A DNA stretch of 64,000 bases from Fistularia commersonii (Eukaryota > Chordata > Actinopteri > Syngnathiformes > Fistulariidae): assembly GCA_037954325.1 (NCBI GenBank), contig JBBMNZ010000017.1, positions 10,478,001 to 10,542,000 on the forward strand, written 5' to 3'. Below, one piece after another: positions 1 to 28,539 of this stretch (positions are counted from its first letter, which is position 1; the number at the start of each line of letters is the position of its first letter). The position numbers and the translations under genes are program-made. The notes beneath the pieces were generated by a model. That model was not told the DNA's origin, did not search any database, and was given only the letters and a program-made list of their open reading frames with translations.

Positions 1-2572
1 CATTTAATTAAAGTGATCCCATTAGACTGTCAGGACTGGAGCTGATGAGCACTGATCTCAAAACATTACAGTGGTTTTCTGCACAACTATATATAAATAA
101 AAATCCACATTGTTTGTTATTGTGGTGACTGCTAGCAGCTCTGTATTACATGAGGACTGAAGACAAAGACTAAAGGAGATACATTTCACCGAAATACAAT
201 CATTACACAATAACATATCTGATAAAGCCAGACTAATTAATTGAAAAGGGATTAAAATGTTTTGGCCCAGTCACCAGGGTTCTAAGGATAACAGTTCATA
301 AACCATTACTACCCATAGCAGATTTCAGTGTTTGACAAATATATCAGCACATGTTGTTTACGCACTAAAATATCATACATTAAAAAAAAAAAAAAAAAAT
401 TATCTGTTTGAAATGACATTGGATTTTGTTTCCAAGTGGGATTGTAAGACAAACTTCATTTTCCATTTATAACAAAAAGGCCAAACACCTCAAAGACATA
501 AACTTGGACTAGTAAAACATATATTGATTTGTTGATAGCAAACATGTTAAATCTAAAATGTATGCATAAGCTCCTCTTACTTTATCTAGTGTTGATCAGG
601 TTCTATTGGAAATACTTTTACAGTTTAAGCTTTTGTTGAATTACTGTTCAACTATAAAATCACAAGTTTTAAAGCTTTCTCCTTACTCCTGAAAATGTTG
701 TTAGTTACAAGCCATTTGGTAAACCTCACTTTTTGAAGACGCTGCATTCATTTTAATAGCAGCCAAACTAAAGCTGTCAAGATAATATTAGATAAGCATT
801 CAAAAAGCAAGCTGAAGAGAGCGATGAGACAGTAAGAATGATGACAGTCAGGTGTAACAGATCATGATTTGTTCTGCTTTACTTACCAGATGATTTTGGC
901 ATTTAAGTATAAACTCCAGGTATAAAAAGCACAGCACGAACTCAAATGTGACAGAAAAAAGAGAAACGTCTATTCAATCTTAGAAGAATGGTGAGAAGAG
1001 GTTTTTTTTTTTCCTGATGGAAACCGAGCAATGAGGGCAGGAGGAGGAAGAGGTACTCACATCCTATATGTGCGATACATTATTCTGCTCCAGAAAGGAA
1101 GGCAGGCAGAACAGAGAGGGGCGGAAATCACAGGAAATAAGATGAAGGGGTTAAGAGACATGCAGCCTGCCGGCCGAGGAGCCAGCCAAAGACACGGAGT
1201 GGTTGGTTTCACGGACCGCTACGGTTTTACACCACATGCCAATTTTCATGTGTCAAACGTGTGTCCGTGAAAGCAACCCAACATGCGATGACAGGACAAG
1301 AAGAGGACAGATTAATTTCAAGCACAACAGAAACAGTCAAGATATATGGCATGAAACTCCAATAGGGTCCAATGGTAACATTAAAATCACGTACTTGGGG
1401 ATGAAGCTAAGGTTGGTCATATGAGAGAATGACAAACATGCTTATGAATAACAGTTGGAAACATCGGCAAGAAACATGCCCGGTGTTTTCCACAAAAAAG
1501 TTCTACTTGGGCGGCCCAGCTGAGGCTGGGCATCACAAGCAGGATCGGTGGTTAAGCAAGGTAATTTGCGGCTCAACACAGAGTTTTTAGTCACCCCATG
1601 CTGATGCTATAAGCTTGCCATCGAGCCACTATTTCAACCATAAATCTAAATGGTACCCCTTCACACTGGGATGCCACAATGACCTCATGGCTAGGTTGCA
1701 AGGGGAAACCTAAATACTGACAATGGCAGTATGTATGTATGTAAGATATGCTGTGTGATAGAAAGTAATAAAGAAGTTATGCAATCACTATGATTAGAGT
1801 AGAAAAAATATATACATTTTTTTGTTTTGGCATTTTGGTAATGAGTCAAGTTTTTAGAAGTTTTAAGAAATTAAAAGCACATTCCAAACAAATCAAACGG
1901 TGTTCTTTTGTTGTCTTTCTTCCCTCTAAAGCATAAATGCTAAATATATTTGTTATGAAGACATTTTCTGAATGTCTTTAAACCAATGCATTATAATTTC
2001 CATTCGGAATTTAAAAATGTAAATGACAAAATAAAACCTATGCCAAAAGGGTTTCCCATCAGTATCTATATTTTACAATGTACTCCTCCATGCAGCCTTG
2101 GGTTGGCCCCGACCAAGGCAATTTTGATTAGCTTAGAGAAATCCAGAGCGATTCTTTTGTCAAGAGTGAGGTGATGTATTGCGTCGGCATAGTAGAGATA
2201 AAACCCAATGCAAACGGGGATAGAGATAGTTTAACCTGAGTTACAAAGAAGTTTAACATCGGATATGCATTTTAAATCGATGCCTAATGGCCAAAAATTC
2301 TCTAGAGGGATATGAATACATAAAATCACATGAGCATCTCTGGACAATGCACGCTCGAACCGTGGGACTACTGACGTTTAAAATTAGCATTCTATGACTG
2401 ACATCTATGTATTTGGCAGTTATTGGATTTCTTACTTTCATGGTGGAAGCATGAATGTACAAATACGCAAACTTGGAAAAACCTGATCCCCACAGAAGCA
2501 TTAAATTTCAACATGGAAACAAATGGCTCTGCAATCCAGAGATAGTCCTCCCTGTAGCCGGAGGTGACTTAC
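1..2572 (-). other. ckap5: ckap5 intron, no exon recognised
   Basis: This is AT-rich sequence with a poly-A run near 381-399. I looked on the minus strand for the next CKAP5 exon (the family segment after the KLN junction that leads into the C-terminal TACC-binding region) and found nothing. No repeat family was recognised. It is most likely a single long intron running off the left edge. Confidence 0.6.
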
Positions 2573-17504
<14,932 letters not shown>

Positions 17505-17545
17505 GTTGGCCACTCGGGGGGGTGGGCTTCCCCAAATATGCTCAA

Positions 17546-20377
17546 CTGAAAAACAGCAATGCCAGAATTATTATCACATAGAAACAGCATTCAATGCACT
17601 GAATCTGTAGTTTGACCGCAGCGCACCAGGTAATGCCCAAAAAACAGAGATGTAGGTGTCCAGGGAGAGGTGCTGCAGACAAAAGTCCTAATTTCATCAG
17701 AAAAGGATTCTTTGGAATGATGCAGCAATTTGTTTTCAGGGGACTTCAAGAACAATCGACATTGCACAGGCACAAGTTAGTGATGGCTTCTATACATGTG
17801 TATGTAAAACAAAAGTCTACTTTAAAAACTAAAAGAATAAAACTGTTTTAACCCAACTACTGTGTGTAATCTAAATGGTTTGCAATGTGACCCAAAGAAT
17901 CAAAGTTGAATTTGTACAAATAGTGTATAGCAGCAAGTATGGGGAATTCCTTCAATTCCCGTTCAATCAATACTGGAGTTTAGAGGCAATCAAAAAAAGG
18001 GGAGAATAAAATCAAAAAATGAAACCAGAAAAAGAATAAAGAAAAACAGAGCTGGGTATAGTGATCCTCATGGTTCAAACCAACCTTGTGTAATCGAATG
18101 ACCATTTTTATCCCAGAACTCAAGACCACTTATTAAAGTAAGCAAATATCAAGACTAGAGACATGATAAATAAAAAGCATGGTAAATTATCATTCAAAAC
18201 TGTATACAAGTCATGCCTGTAGTCATCATATTGGATCCAGACATCCCAATTTTCTCCTATTTGTTGCAAACCAGCAAAAAGGAAATGAATATTTAGGATG
18301 GGCTCTTATCAGACAAATCTGAGTTTAAGTGGAGCTTCCAGGTTCTCAGATGAGACCAAATAGCAGGGACAGTTGAAATATGACATTTTAGTTAAATCAA
18401 CAAACATGAAAAGCACTGATTTACAATTATGTTGGAATTATTAATTTGTTAATTGATAAATAAATAAGCCATCAGAAAATCAAAATGTCACTGAATGATT
18501 TTTGATGCATTCAAATCCTTGATAGCAGATCCAGAACTGGGTATAGGGGTTAAAATTTTTGGACACACATTGGGGTTTCTTGAGATCAAAGAGTCAGTAC
18601 AATATAAAGTAGGAACAGCACCTGAAATATTAATGTTCAGGAATATTGTCACTTATGTTGCCATAGACAAATGTTACACTTGACAGAAGGTAATTTTTAA
18701 ATTAACTAAGATTGCACACCATTTTGAGAGACAACAAAGTTGGTGGTCGGAACATTTTATGCAGGCTGTAATGAGAACATAGCTTGACAGTCAAGGGCAT
18801 ATTTGGCAGGATTACTAAGAGGGGTTAAGAGGGTAAAAATATATAAGAATTCAATGTCATTAGTCTGAAGAAATTAGGACCCCTAAGTACCAGTATGTGA
18901 CAATCTAGTCGACATTCACTTTCAATGTTCCCCAAAAGTATTAATTATTTCTAATTCGGTGGGAAAGGAAAACATGTTCTCTGTAGAAGCATCAAAAACT
19001 GTGCGTGGGCTGATGGATATTAAAATAAGATTCCCAAATCCTGTAAAGTCATATCTACAGCAACACACTTAGTGAGATGTACTCGCTTCCTTTTGAAAAC
19101 ATGAGCATGTGATTTTCTAAGGCACACTCAAGGATGGGCTTTAGAGTTCATGTTTCATATTGATCCAGTCCAGTCTGGCAAACAGCCTAAGACATAATTC
19201 AACTGGAATGATTATTTCAGCTTGTTATGGTCCACTTGGAGTTTGTGATTTTGTTTTTAATAATGTGTACACATATGCGTGGATATTTTAACATTCAAAA
19301 CGGTTTTTAGATTAGTCAGTAACCAAACAAAATTATCACTGTGAAATTTCAAAAATTGGACTTGATATTTGGCTCGAGTAATGAGTAAAATCCGGTAAAC
19401 CCTTTCTAATGTGACCTCGATCCGAGTAGACATACAACTAGTCTGCCTAACTATTTATAGAAATTAGAAGTCACGCACTATCGGTAGGGATCAATGACAA
19501 AATAAACAATACATAAACATGCTTTTAATATACATTTGAGATGTTGGGTATGCAGTTACTTTTTCGAACGATACTTGATAACCAAACATAGGCTTCCTTA
19601 AGAAGTGAAATATTGATCGCACAGTTCTGGAAACTAAAAAGTATGAAACTCATAGGTGAGGTGGATTTATGGGATAGGGGGTGGAAGCATGCTAACATTT
19701 TAGTTAACAGCAATTTAATTAAATGTTAGATAGATCACCACAGCACGCAGCTCTAGTCATAGTTATGCAGTTTGCATCCAAGCAGACCAAACGTTACAGC
19801 TAATATGAATTCAGATATTAGACAAGACCACCTGGCACAGTTCGCCAATATCACTTCAATAAGCGTTAACAACCGCTGAGAACTATGTTATTTACAACAG
19901 TAACATTTTCGGTGAATTTAAACAAATTCCGTTACCAATTCATGCTAGGTTGGGAGGGGTCAGCAACTTAAAATTCTGTAACGTTGAGTTAGTTACTAGT
20001 CGAATGAACGCCATTAGCAACAGCAGTGACATCTGCTATCTTCACACATCAGGCCGTTGAGTCAATTTAAAAACGGTTTCCGACCAAGAGCGGGGAAAAT
20101 GTCACCAGAAAGTAATAGTAAATAACAACTATGTGTTTCAGAAGGTAATGCCAGCCAACAATTGCCACAGGGAGTGCTTATTGTTTGCTAGCGGGCGGTC
20201 GCCGCCTTTAGCTGCTTAGAAACCAGGCTAACATCACATCCGCGCCAACAGAAAGCAGGCCTAGCAACGCAGTCTGCATCGACACTGCTGACGGAATTGC
20301 GAAAAAAACCATGCAGGCCATAATAAAGATGCAAGTCTTACTAATAACGTGAAAATGGGCTTGTGTGCTCAGAATAC
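17546..20377 (-). other. ckap5: ckap5 intron 1, no element recognised
   Basis: This is 2.8 kb of AT-rich sequence between the noncoding first exon and the start-codon exon. No open frame with coding character, RNA gene or recognisable repeat was seen. Regulatory elements may be present but none can be named. Confidence 0.6.
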
Positions 20378-20510
20378 CTGTTTGCGTCTGTCGGAGACAA
20401 TACGATGCTTGCCGTCCAGTGAGATGGAGGTGATAATGGGATCACTGTGAAGACGTCCAGTCAAGCTTTATACAAAGCGTTGACAGCAATAACACACTGC
20501 AGAATATAGC
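20378..20510 (-). other. ckap5: ckap5 noncoding first exon and promoter region
   Basis: On the minus strand this stretch ends in a good donor (CAG before gtattc at 20377) and lies upstream of the coding exon, whose acceptor follows a pyrimidine tract ending at 17546. The intervening intron is about 2.8 kb. The transcription start is not visible; the right limit is a guess from where the sequence becomes A-rich. No TATA box is evident, as expected for a housekeeping mitotic gene. Confidence 0.6.
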
Positions 20511-22794
20511 TTCCGGTTTGAAAAAAAAAAACAGATCCGCGACGTAATTTAGTGGACAGAAAAGCACAACACGTATTAATAAACATCACGTAATTACAAC
20601 AAATCGAACATATAATCTACAATGGGGCTAATAAAATGTATTTCTGTGACTTCCTGGTTGATTTTAGACGTTTGCACTTTAATTTAATGCAAAGCGATTA
20701 CAACTTCCGGTTGTGTCACGCGTGCTGATGTCTGACTTGTTGCAACTTTTTGAAATGCCTCCAAGGGCGGAGAGACAGAGGGAGGGGCGGAGACGGCTCT
20801 CCATCCCAAAGCATCATTCCTGCGAGGAATCACAGCCGATATAGTTGGAGTTTCACTGCAATAGGAATGTCTTTTAACTAAGGCGGGTGAAAAAAACACA
20901 ACACAGCACAAACAATTTCTCCCCATACGCGCTGACGTTTGCATTTCCTATTTACTCCTGCGGCTCACTAGACTCGAAATGTGATTGGTTGAATTCAAAC
21001 TAGACCCCGCCCCAAACCTCAAATGTTTTTTTTTGATTGGGCTGTCAAGATGCACCCTTAAAAAAAGTTGACATTTGACGTTTGCTCCAGGCTTCATCTG
21101 TGTTAACTTTGATCTCAGTCTATCTCGTGGTGTTGTATTATTTTGTATTATTATCATTTTTTTGCTATTATTTACAGTTTTGGATGCTATATAAACATCT
21201 GTTTAAACACCACAATTATATCCTCATAACCCTCACCCTTTTTTGAGGGTGAGGCTTTTTCGATGTAAAGTTTTCAACAGTGTAAAACCTTTTTTGAGGG
21301 GGAAGCAAATCCAAAAATATATTTTTATTTCATCTCATCACAAAAAGCACTGACACAGAAAATGTACATGAATCTCACACACAGTAGATATAGATGGAGT
21401 ACCTTCTTAAAATCATAAGCTAACAAGTAGATGAAAGAAACTCTCACTTGCACTTAACACAAATTGCAGAATGACCCATGTGTTTAGTAACTGAAAATGC
21501 TTTACAACCAGGACAGTTGATTTACAGTATTGTCGGCTGGGTGACAAACAGACACACCTAGTTTTTACCAGATAGCATTATAGCCTTAACACAGGGTCAC
21601 AGGGTGGGTGAAACCAAACCCAGCTGACAAGGAGCAGAAGAAAAACAGCCTAGAAAAAACACCATTTAATAACATAGCCACATGGAGGCATGGAGTGCTC
21701 CATACCAATTAAGTACCAGTGCACAACCATGACGCTCGTCTACCAAAGAATTTTTTCCTCTCCTTTTTCAGCTTAAACAGTCTTTCCAGCAACTTGAATA
21801 TAGCTAACAGTGGGCATTCTTTGACAAATGGCAACAATTTTTTCCCAAGAGAAACTCACCAGGAAACCTTTGTTCCTACTTGGCCATAAAGCCCCTAGAA
21901 ATGTATTATCTGATTGGGTTCATCAAGAAATGTCTTGTCCTTTAACTACAATATTAAAAGAAACTACAAGAATTGTATTTGGTTCTTTCAGTCTGCATTA
22001 TTGTTATATGTGATTCCAGTACATGTCAGTGAGATTTTGGTACAACATCTCAAAGTTGTCATAGTCTTGTTTTTAATTGTATACTTGATCATGGACATCA
22101 GACTTTGCTTAAAACATACCTTCAAAAAGTTCAATTCAACATCTATTCAAAATGTAAAAAATAAATAAATAAAAAATAACAAAATCCAAGTAACACAAGT
22201 ATACACATATACAATTGCATGGAATCGCTCGAGTTACCCTAATCAAATGTTATTGTGGCAACTGAACTTTGTTTGACAGACTTCAAGAAAAGTCCCCAAA
22301 CATGTAATACAATTTTCAGAAGAATTTTCCTTTTTTTTTCATCCGTAAAGGTAAATTAAAAAAATAAATGCTTGTCTGGAGAACAGATAGATCTCTATAT
22401 TTACATTTATTTCCGGATTTATTTAATGCAATTTACCCCAAGTTTATTGTTTTTCTACATGTATGCTTTACATTTTATTCGGTATTTACCGTAAGTTTTG
22501 TTTACTGAAACAAAAGCTAAGAAAAGATCTCGTCCAACTGTTAGAATTTAGAGAGGAACTATTGCGACGCTGTCTTTAGGGGGGAAATTAATCAATGTAA
22601 CTCATAACACCAGCCGTCCCCATGGAAGCGTTGCTAGCTATTAGCCGATATCGAACCAAGACAGCAAGCAAAATGTCCAGGCTTCAAAAATAAACGTAGT
22701 AAGATCGTGTCTGTAGCAGAAAAAGGACAGCGTGTCCTTTACAGTTATATCTAACCTGAACGTCTTCATTTAAATTTATTCGATATTTCCAGAA
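20511..22794. promoter_or_regulatory. Shared head-to-head intergenic region of ckap5 and cstpp1
   Basis: The region separates the divergently transcribed ckap5 first exon and the cstpp1 start codon. It includes a likely cstpp1 5' UTR/promoter zone around 22540-22790 and a perfect 9-bp stem with a T-rich loop at 21231-21254 (CCTCACCCT / AGGGTGAGG). A related TTTTTTGAGGG string recurs near 21290. No coding exon of LRP4, which separates the two human orthologues, was recognised. Confidence 0.55.
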
Positions 22795-25700
22795 ATGACA
22801 ACCAAAATGAACAGGTTTAATTCCACCATCCCCGTTGAAGAATACCTAGGTAGGCTAACATGAGATTTTAGCATCAGATGTGCCAGTATCATAAATGTGC
22901 GCTATCGTTAAATACAAGTTTATTATGGTTTTTTTTTTCTCGTTTTTTCTTCGCACTCAAATCTTGAAATGGAGACAGTTTTTATGACTCTGAGTTCAGA
23001 AACGTGATGTGTCCGCCACGGCCTAAAGTAGTCAAAGTCTGAGAGTAAAAATATTGTAAAAATAAAACTATTTGTTTGCTGAATCCACCATTTCATTAGT
23101 GTAATAGCCAAACGAGAAATTGCGAAAAGACAAAACTGACACTGTTTCATTCTTATAAATTATGGAGTTTATTTTTTTCCTAATTAATTCCAGCATATTG
23201 CTATTAGAAATTTTTGAATGTAACAATGTGTTTGCTATGAAATTGATTAATTTTGTTGTGTTATTGTGTTTTCTAAACAGCGGACAGTAACGTGTTGTTC
23301 TACCTGAGTGACGCTGTGAACCAGCTTCTAGAACACAAGGAGGAATACACTCAGTTTGGAATTATCCGCTACTTTGCTGAATAGTATGTTGAATTTACTA
23401 AAACATCACTTGCCAACACAGTCTGTATCTTTTACTTTGGTTGGGTTTTGCAATTGTTGGATAAAAAAAGCACATCTCAAACATGCAATACTCCGTCCAA
23501 CATATCCAGTATGTGTGAGGAGTCAAATCAATGAGAGGATGTGTTTGATTTCTCTTATAACTAATGCAGTGTTTTCTGGATTTAGTCATACTCATGTTTT
23601 TTCCACTTTACCCAGCCCTGTGTCATATGCCAATCATATGCAAGGAAAAAAAAAGAAAATTTTTCTTGTTTCTGAATTGTGTATTCATAGTTTCAGCAGC
23701 GTGAAGAACAGTAATCACATTCTCTTCAGAGAGTACAACTACATTAAGGCCACAGCTCATAACAGAGCATCTTTCATCCGAGTCTTCTGGAGATGTTACA
23801 GACAGATTGGCAAGAGTGGAGGTGAGACAAACTTAGTTAGAACAAACTACTTTGTCACTGTTTTGGTAAGCACACTCATTACCGTAGATGTGAATAATGG
23901 CAGGCTAATGTTCTTAGATCACTTCATCACAAACACATTAATGAATCCATAATCCAACAGGTCGTCATTTTTTGTAAACTAGGAGCATCAAACCAGTAGT
24001 AAGAGCAACAAACCAGTTGTCCCTGATTGACAATGTAACTAATGTTAATTCATCAATATTCGACTACTTCGTCACATCAAACCGATTTAAAAATGCTAAG
24101 TCTATTATTGGTACAAACACACACACAGCTTAGCACAGGGAAAGCACTGCTAATTGTAGAGAGCTTCATCTTGCCACCCTGCTTTGCTGTACTTGAGCCC
24201 CTGCTGTGTTTTGGCAGCATGAAGCTCCTACCTGACGTTGGGTGACATTCACAGCAATCTAAGTGTCACAGCTGTGAGAATGAAGAGAAAAAACCCCTTG
24301 ATATTACTTACCAAAAATGGCACTTGTGGTTAAAACATGTTAAGGCTGTTGTAAGAGCATTTCTTTTCCTAATGTCCACGAATGAGGCTGAAATTCACAA
24401 TGTTCCACCCTAACAGTCCTAGTCATATCTTCTTTGATTGGTCTCTATGGTAACACAGTATAAAGCTCTGGGTGTTCCATTGTTGTCGATTGTTCCTTTT
24501 AATATGATTCAGATTAAGGATAGTAATGTCTGAGATGTTTGTCAATGTCTAGCCTCACATTCCTATTCTCCACACATTTCGATAGTCAGAGCTTTACACA
24601 CACATACATACACACACACAAACCCTACCCCCACTTTGCGAGAGCCTACCTAACACCTTTTATATGCAGTTGTTTTATGTTTTTTTCCCCAGACCTTCTG
24701 TCAGTGCAGGAGTACAGGTCACTGCTGCAACTCCTGTGTCCAGACTTCCCAGTGGAGATGGTGAAGTGTGCAGCCCGGTCAGTGCAGTGACAAACACACA
24801 CCTTGTAATCGGGGGTCGGATCTGGCATGTAAATTTCATTCCTTAAATAGCTATTGGGATAAAGAGTGACAATGAAAGAGGGGTTGCTGAATATGTATAT
24901 ATTTTTATCGTATAGCTCACTACAGGTTTGGTAATTTAGGAAGCCTGGAACAATTCAGAGTGATTTCATTTTTTTGATGTTTTTTTTTCCAAGAAGCATA
25001 TACATCTTCTCAGCAGTCTATTCATTAAACAGGTTGAACAATGAAACTGAAATGTGCGGCGTGACTGGATGACTTGAAAATGCCTGACTTTTTTGACTTC
25101 TCTGTTTTTCCTTTAGAATTGTTATGCTGGATGATGCCATCGACTGCCTGATGTCTTTCTCCGACTTTCTTTATGCTTTTCAGCTGCACTTCTACTATCA
25201 AGGTGATTTTGATGGCTGTGTTTATCAGAACTCATATTAAAAGGACTCTGTAGACAAAGGGGTGGAGTGGGGGGGCTCTGTGACATGATTCTCAGACATC
25301 AAATAAGATTAAAAAATGTAATTAGAATAGTTCAACACCAGATGGACATTGACATTATATTTTAAGTAGAAATTCAACCAAACCAAAACTGAAAAGTGTC
25401 TGGAATGATCCAACAAAACAATCACGAATATTTCATGTAAATTGTTGACGTTAAATTACCATACTTGTTAACTGTGTGCAGAGTTCCTGGACAGCTTACT
25501 GTTGATCTACCAGGATCTGTTAGCAGGGAAGAGCCCGAACACAGTCATCGTCCCCACATCCACCTCTGTTGAGCAGCTCCCCTCCCTGGCTACTGAAGAG
25601 AACAACGCCGTGGAAGCTGCCACTCTGGCTCAGTGCATCGACCCCCTCTGTGATCGCTTCAAACACAGGTGCTTTTGACACTTGGATAGTATTTCTCCGA

Positions 25701-26938
25701 GCAATTATCTTAAAAACTTTTTATTTGATGAGCACTGCAGAGATTTCCAGTTTCAGTTTGAGCCATTTGCTTTCCAGAATGACTAAGCAATCCGACAGGG
25801 TTAGATGCTCAACCAGACCACAGAGGTCTTTTAATGAACTTGACACACACGTGAAGAGCAAATGAAGCCTTTTGGGGAAGAGGTGTTTCTGCTCTTATTA
25901 TTTTTACATGATAATTGTGGTTTTGTAGTTTTTATTTTGATTTTTTTGTTATTTAATTAATTGTGTTTCTATTGCTTTTATCGCTGCTGCTGTTATTTCT
26001 TGTAGTCGCATCCACCTGCACTCTAAGCTGCTTAATTAATATAAGTGGCACTCTGTGCTTTGTGGAACATGTAATGCGCATAATGCAACCTCCAATTTGG
26101 CTGCTGATTTTAATGAGATATGTGTGTGTGTGCAGTCATCCCCCCAGGTCCTTTGTGAAAGAGGTGCTAGAACAGAGTGACAAAGTCTCCTACTACAGTT
26201 TGCTGATGAGTCTGGCGAAACATGAGGTCATAAACCAAACCATCGGTAAGTAGAACATCACACATTTACTTGAAATGAAAAAATAAAAAACACAAAACAC
26301 ATAGAAGTGCTTTCTGGTTTAATTTTGTTATTGTGCATCTTGAATGACATGGAGCACAATACACCGTTTCTCTCCTTGGGCTCCTGGGGCAGTATGGTAT
26401 TTCTTCCACCTCTCTTTCACTGCAACACACACTTTGTCATTCTTTTTCTCACATTTGATCTCCACCATCTGCAGGACAACTCCCAGTTTCCAGAGTTGCT
26501 AACTCTATGCTGTTTATTGACAGCCACATGGCAGACAGTGGGTTTATGAGATGAGATGAGATGAGAACAACTTTATTTATCCCGAAGGAAATTGTTGTGC
26601 CAGAGTTTCAAGTAAAAAAAAAACATAACAGTAATAGATAATAATAGAAAGGAGGAAGGGTCGATGACAGGGGTCGGGTTGAACCACACAGGAAATGTGC
26701 CATGAAACAACAAGGGTGTGGGATTCTCCTCTATTCTATATTCGTGCTTCGGAGATTTCTTCAGATTGACATTTACAAAAACAAGGATGGTTTTTAATTT
26801 ATTCAGTTTGGAAGACACTTTGAAATATATCATTAGTTAATAATTTCTTTCTTTTTTTTTTACAGGAGCTTTACCTAGCAAGACAGAGCTGCTGATTGAC
26901 CCAGAGATGGACCAAGAACTAGACAAACTGTGAGATCT

Positions 26939-26976
<38 letters not shown>

Positions 26977-27337
26977 AAAATCCTCAAAAATCAGCTATTG
27001 ATTAACAGATAACCAACTATTGCCAAGAAATTACCTGAAAGTGAGCAAAATGCATTAAAAATATCTATAAATTATGTAAAAACTCATTTTTAAGAAATGA
27101 TTACCGGTAATTTGCAGTCAGCTGAAAGGTCTTTATTTTTTCTGCCCTCCATCCACATGTATGCCTAGTATTGCCCAGATCTCAGTCAGTCCCAGCAGCA
27201 ACAGCAGCGGCAGTGCCGTGGGTGTCCTGAGGGAGGTGCAGAGGAAGGCCTCCCCTCGAAGAAACATCCACCACAGAAGGAAGATGGAGGTAGAGAGCGA
27301 CGGCTCCACGGAAGAAACCGACTCCTCCGAAAACTAA
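22795..27337 (+). CDS. cstpp1: Centriolar satellite-associated tubulin polyglutamylase complex regulator 1 (C11orf49 homologue)
   Basis: Nine exons: 22795-22849, 23281-23383, 23691-23821, 24693-24777, 25117-25202, 25482-25668, 26136-26245, 26866-26929, 27169-27337. They total 990 nt, giving 329 aa plus stop, with every junction GT-AG and in phase. The human protein is 331 aa, and blocks such as HILFREYNYIKATAHNRASF, DCLMSFSDFLYAFQLHFYYQ, NTVIVPTSTS and the C-terminal ESDGSTEETDSSEN match it. Family knowledge: it binds the TTLL1/TPGS polyglutamylase complex and tunes tubulin glutamylation at centriolar satellites. The N-terminal segment (YLSDAVNQLLEHKEEYTQFG to FAEYF) resembles an RIIa/Dpy-30-type dimerisation helix pair; that is my inference. 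It lies 2.3 kb from ckap5, in the opposite direction. Confidence 0.95.
26546..26610 (-). mobile_element. Rex1/L2-like LINE 3' tail
   Basis: The plus strand reads GAGATGAGATGAGATGAG and then ACAACTTTATTTATCCCGAA. On the minus strand this is the standard fish LINE end (TTCGGGATAAATAAAGT followed by CTCAT repeats). It is inserted in the cstpp1 intron before exon 8. How far the body extends to the right is unclear. Confidence 0.7.
26941..26974. repeat. Dinucleotide microsatellite (CA)n
   Basis: About 17 CA units begin 12 bases past the donor of cstpp1 exon 8. CA-rich tracts downstream of donors can act as hnRNP L sites; no direct evidence here. Confidence 0.9.
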
Positions 27338-28492
27338 GCTTTTAAGCCTTGACCTTTGACCACTCTGTGACATGTCACTTTCCATTCTTAGCCCTAAACA
27401 CTGTGGCCTCCTCACCTCTGCTTCTCAAACTCTATACAATCGCAGAAAAGAAACCTTACACTCCTTCTTTTACAAGATTAGGTCTTTGAGCCAATAAACA
27501 ACATATTTCCAGCCTTTAGTAGATGTAGAAGATGGCACCTGTGTCACTAAAAATTTAAAGGTGAGACATTATTTGCAATGTTTTTGTGTCACAGCAGCCC
27601 CTGTTCAATACACTATTACTGAGGCAATCAGTGACGTATACTTGTATATATAGAACATTAAATGTTGACATGTTACAGTGGATGATTTTTTTATTTTAGA
27701 AAATTGTGCTTAGATCATTCAAGAAAATATTGTTGTCTGTTTTTTTGTTAAATATGTAATATTAACCCTTTTTCCTCAGTAGTTACATTTAATTTATCCC
27801 AGGATCATTGGAATAGGACTCGACCATCAATAAAAAAAATAGCAAGGCTTGCAATACTTAAAAGCCAGAAGAAATAATCTTAAGAAGCTGCCCTAGCAAG
27901 ATTGTCCCAGAAAATTGCATGAAATGGACACATATTGCCAATGCAACATTCAGCTAATTTCTTGAACTAACACAAGACTTTTTTTAAGAAAGATGAAATA
28001 CTTGTCACTTTGAAAAAAATATTCAGTTTCATTATGGGACAGACCCTTGCCATATTGGATTTTTTTTTCCTTTGTATGTATAGCACAGACTGAGAATCCC
28101 CATCCCTTGTGCTTTTTGGACTCATTCACATATTTAGCTTTAGTCTTATACTGCAAGATGAATAATGAAATCTGAGTCACCAGCATTTAAATCAAAATCA
28201 GGAGCCTCCATGGAAAGAGAGAATCCTACTGACTCTAAACATATAACCTGTGCTTCCTAATTATTATGTCATGACACTGTAGATACTAGCACTACTTTCC
28301 ATGATCTGCTATTGAACATGTTGACAGCACCACAACAAAAACTTGTTTGTTTATGTGTTTGAAAGCTGCCTGTTGGTCTGTTACACAGCGAATGTACATT
28401 TACCAAGTATCTATTTATTTATGAATGTTAAGACAAGGCTGAATGATGAATGTGGATGATCATGTCCGGAGCTCATGGCAAACACTGTGAAT

Positions 28493-28498
28493 AATAAA
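28493..28498 (+). terminator. cstpp1: Likely cstpp1 polyadenylation signal
   Basis: AATAAA lies 1.16 kb after the cstpp1 stop codon in AT-rich 3' UTR-like sequence and is followed within 40 bases by a T-rich stretch. Other AATAAA strings nearer the stop (for example near 27494 and 27829) could give shorter transcripts. Confidence 0.5.
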
Positions 28499-28539
28499 GA
28501 TGGAACCGTTACGCACCTGAGAGGATTTTTCTTTCTGCT

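Noticed and set aside
1..2500. Search for the remaining C-terminal ckap5 exons
   Set aside because: No segment resembling the CKAP5 C-terminal region was found, so the exons are taken to lie outside the window.
20511..22794. lrp4 remnant between ckap5 and cstpp1
   Set aside because: No YWTD-repeat or EGF-like coding sequence was recognised.
23356..23952. 198-aa plus-strand open frame overlapping cstpp1 exon 3
   Set aside because: It is in part the true exon 3 frame extended through introns; splice sites and the 329-aa spliced protein explain it better.
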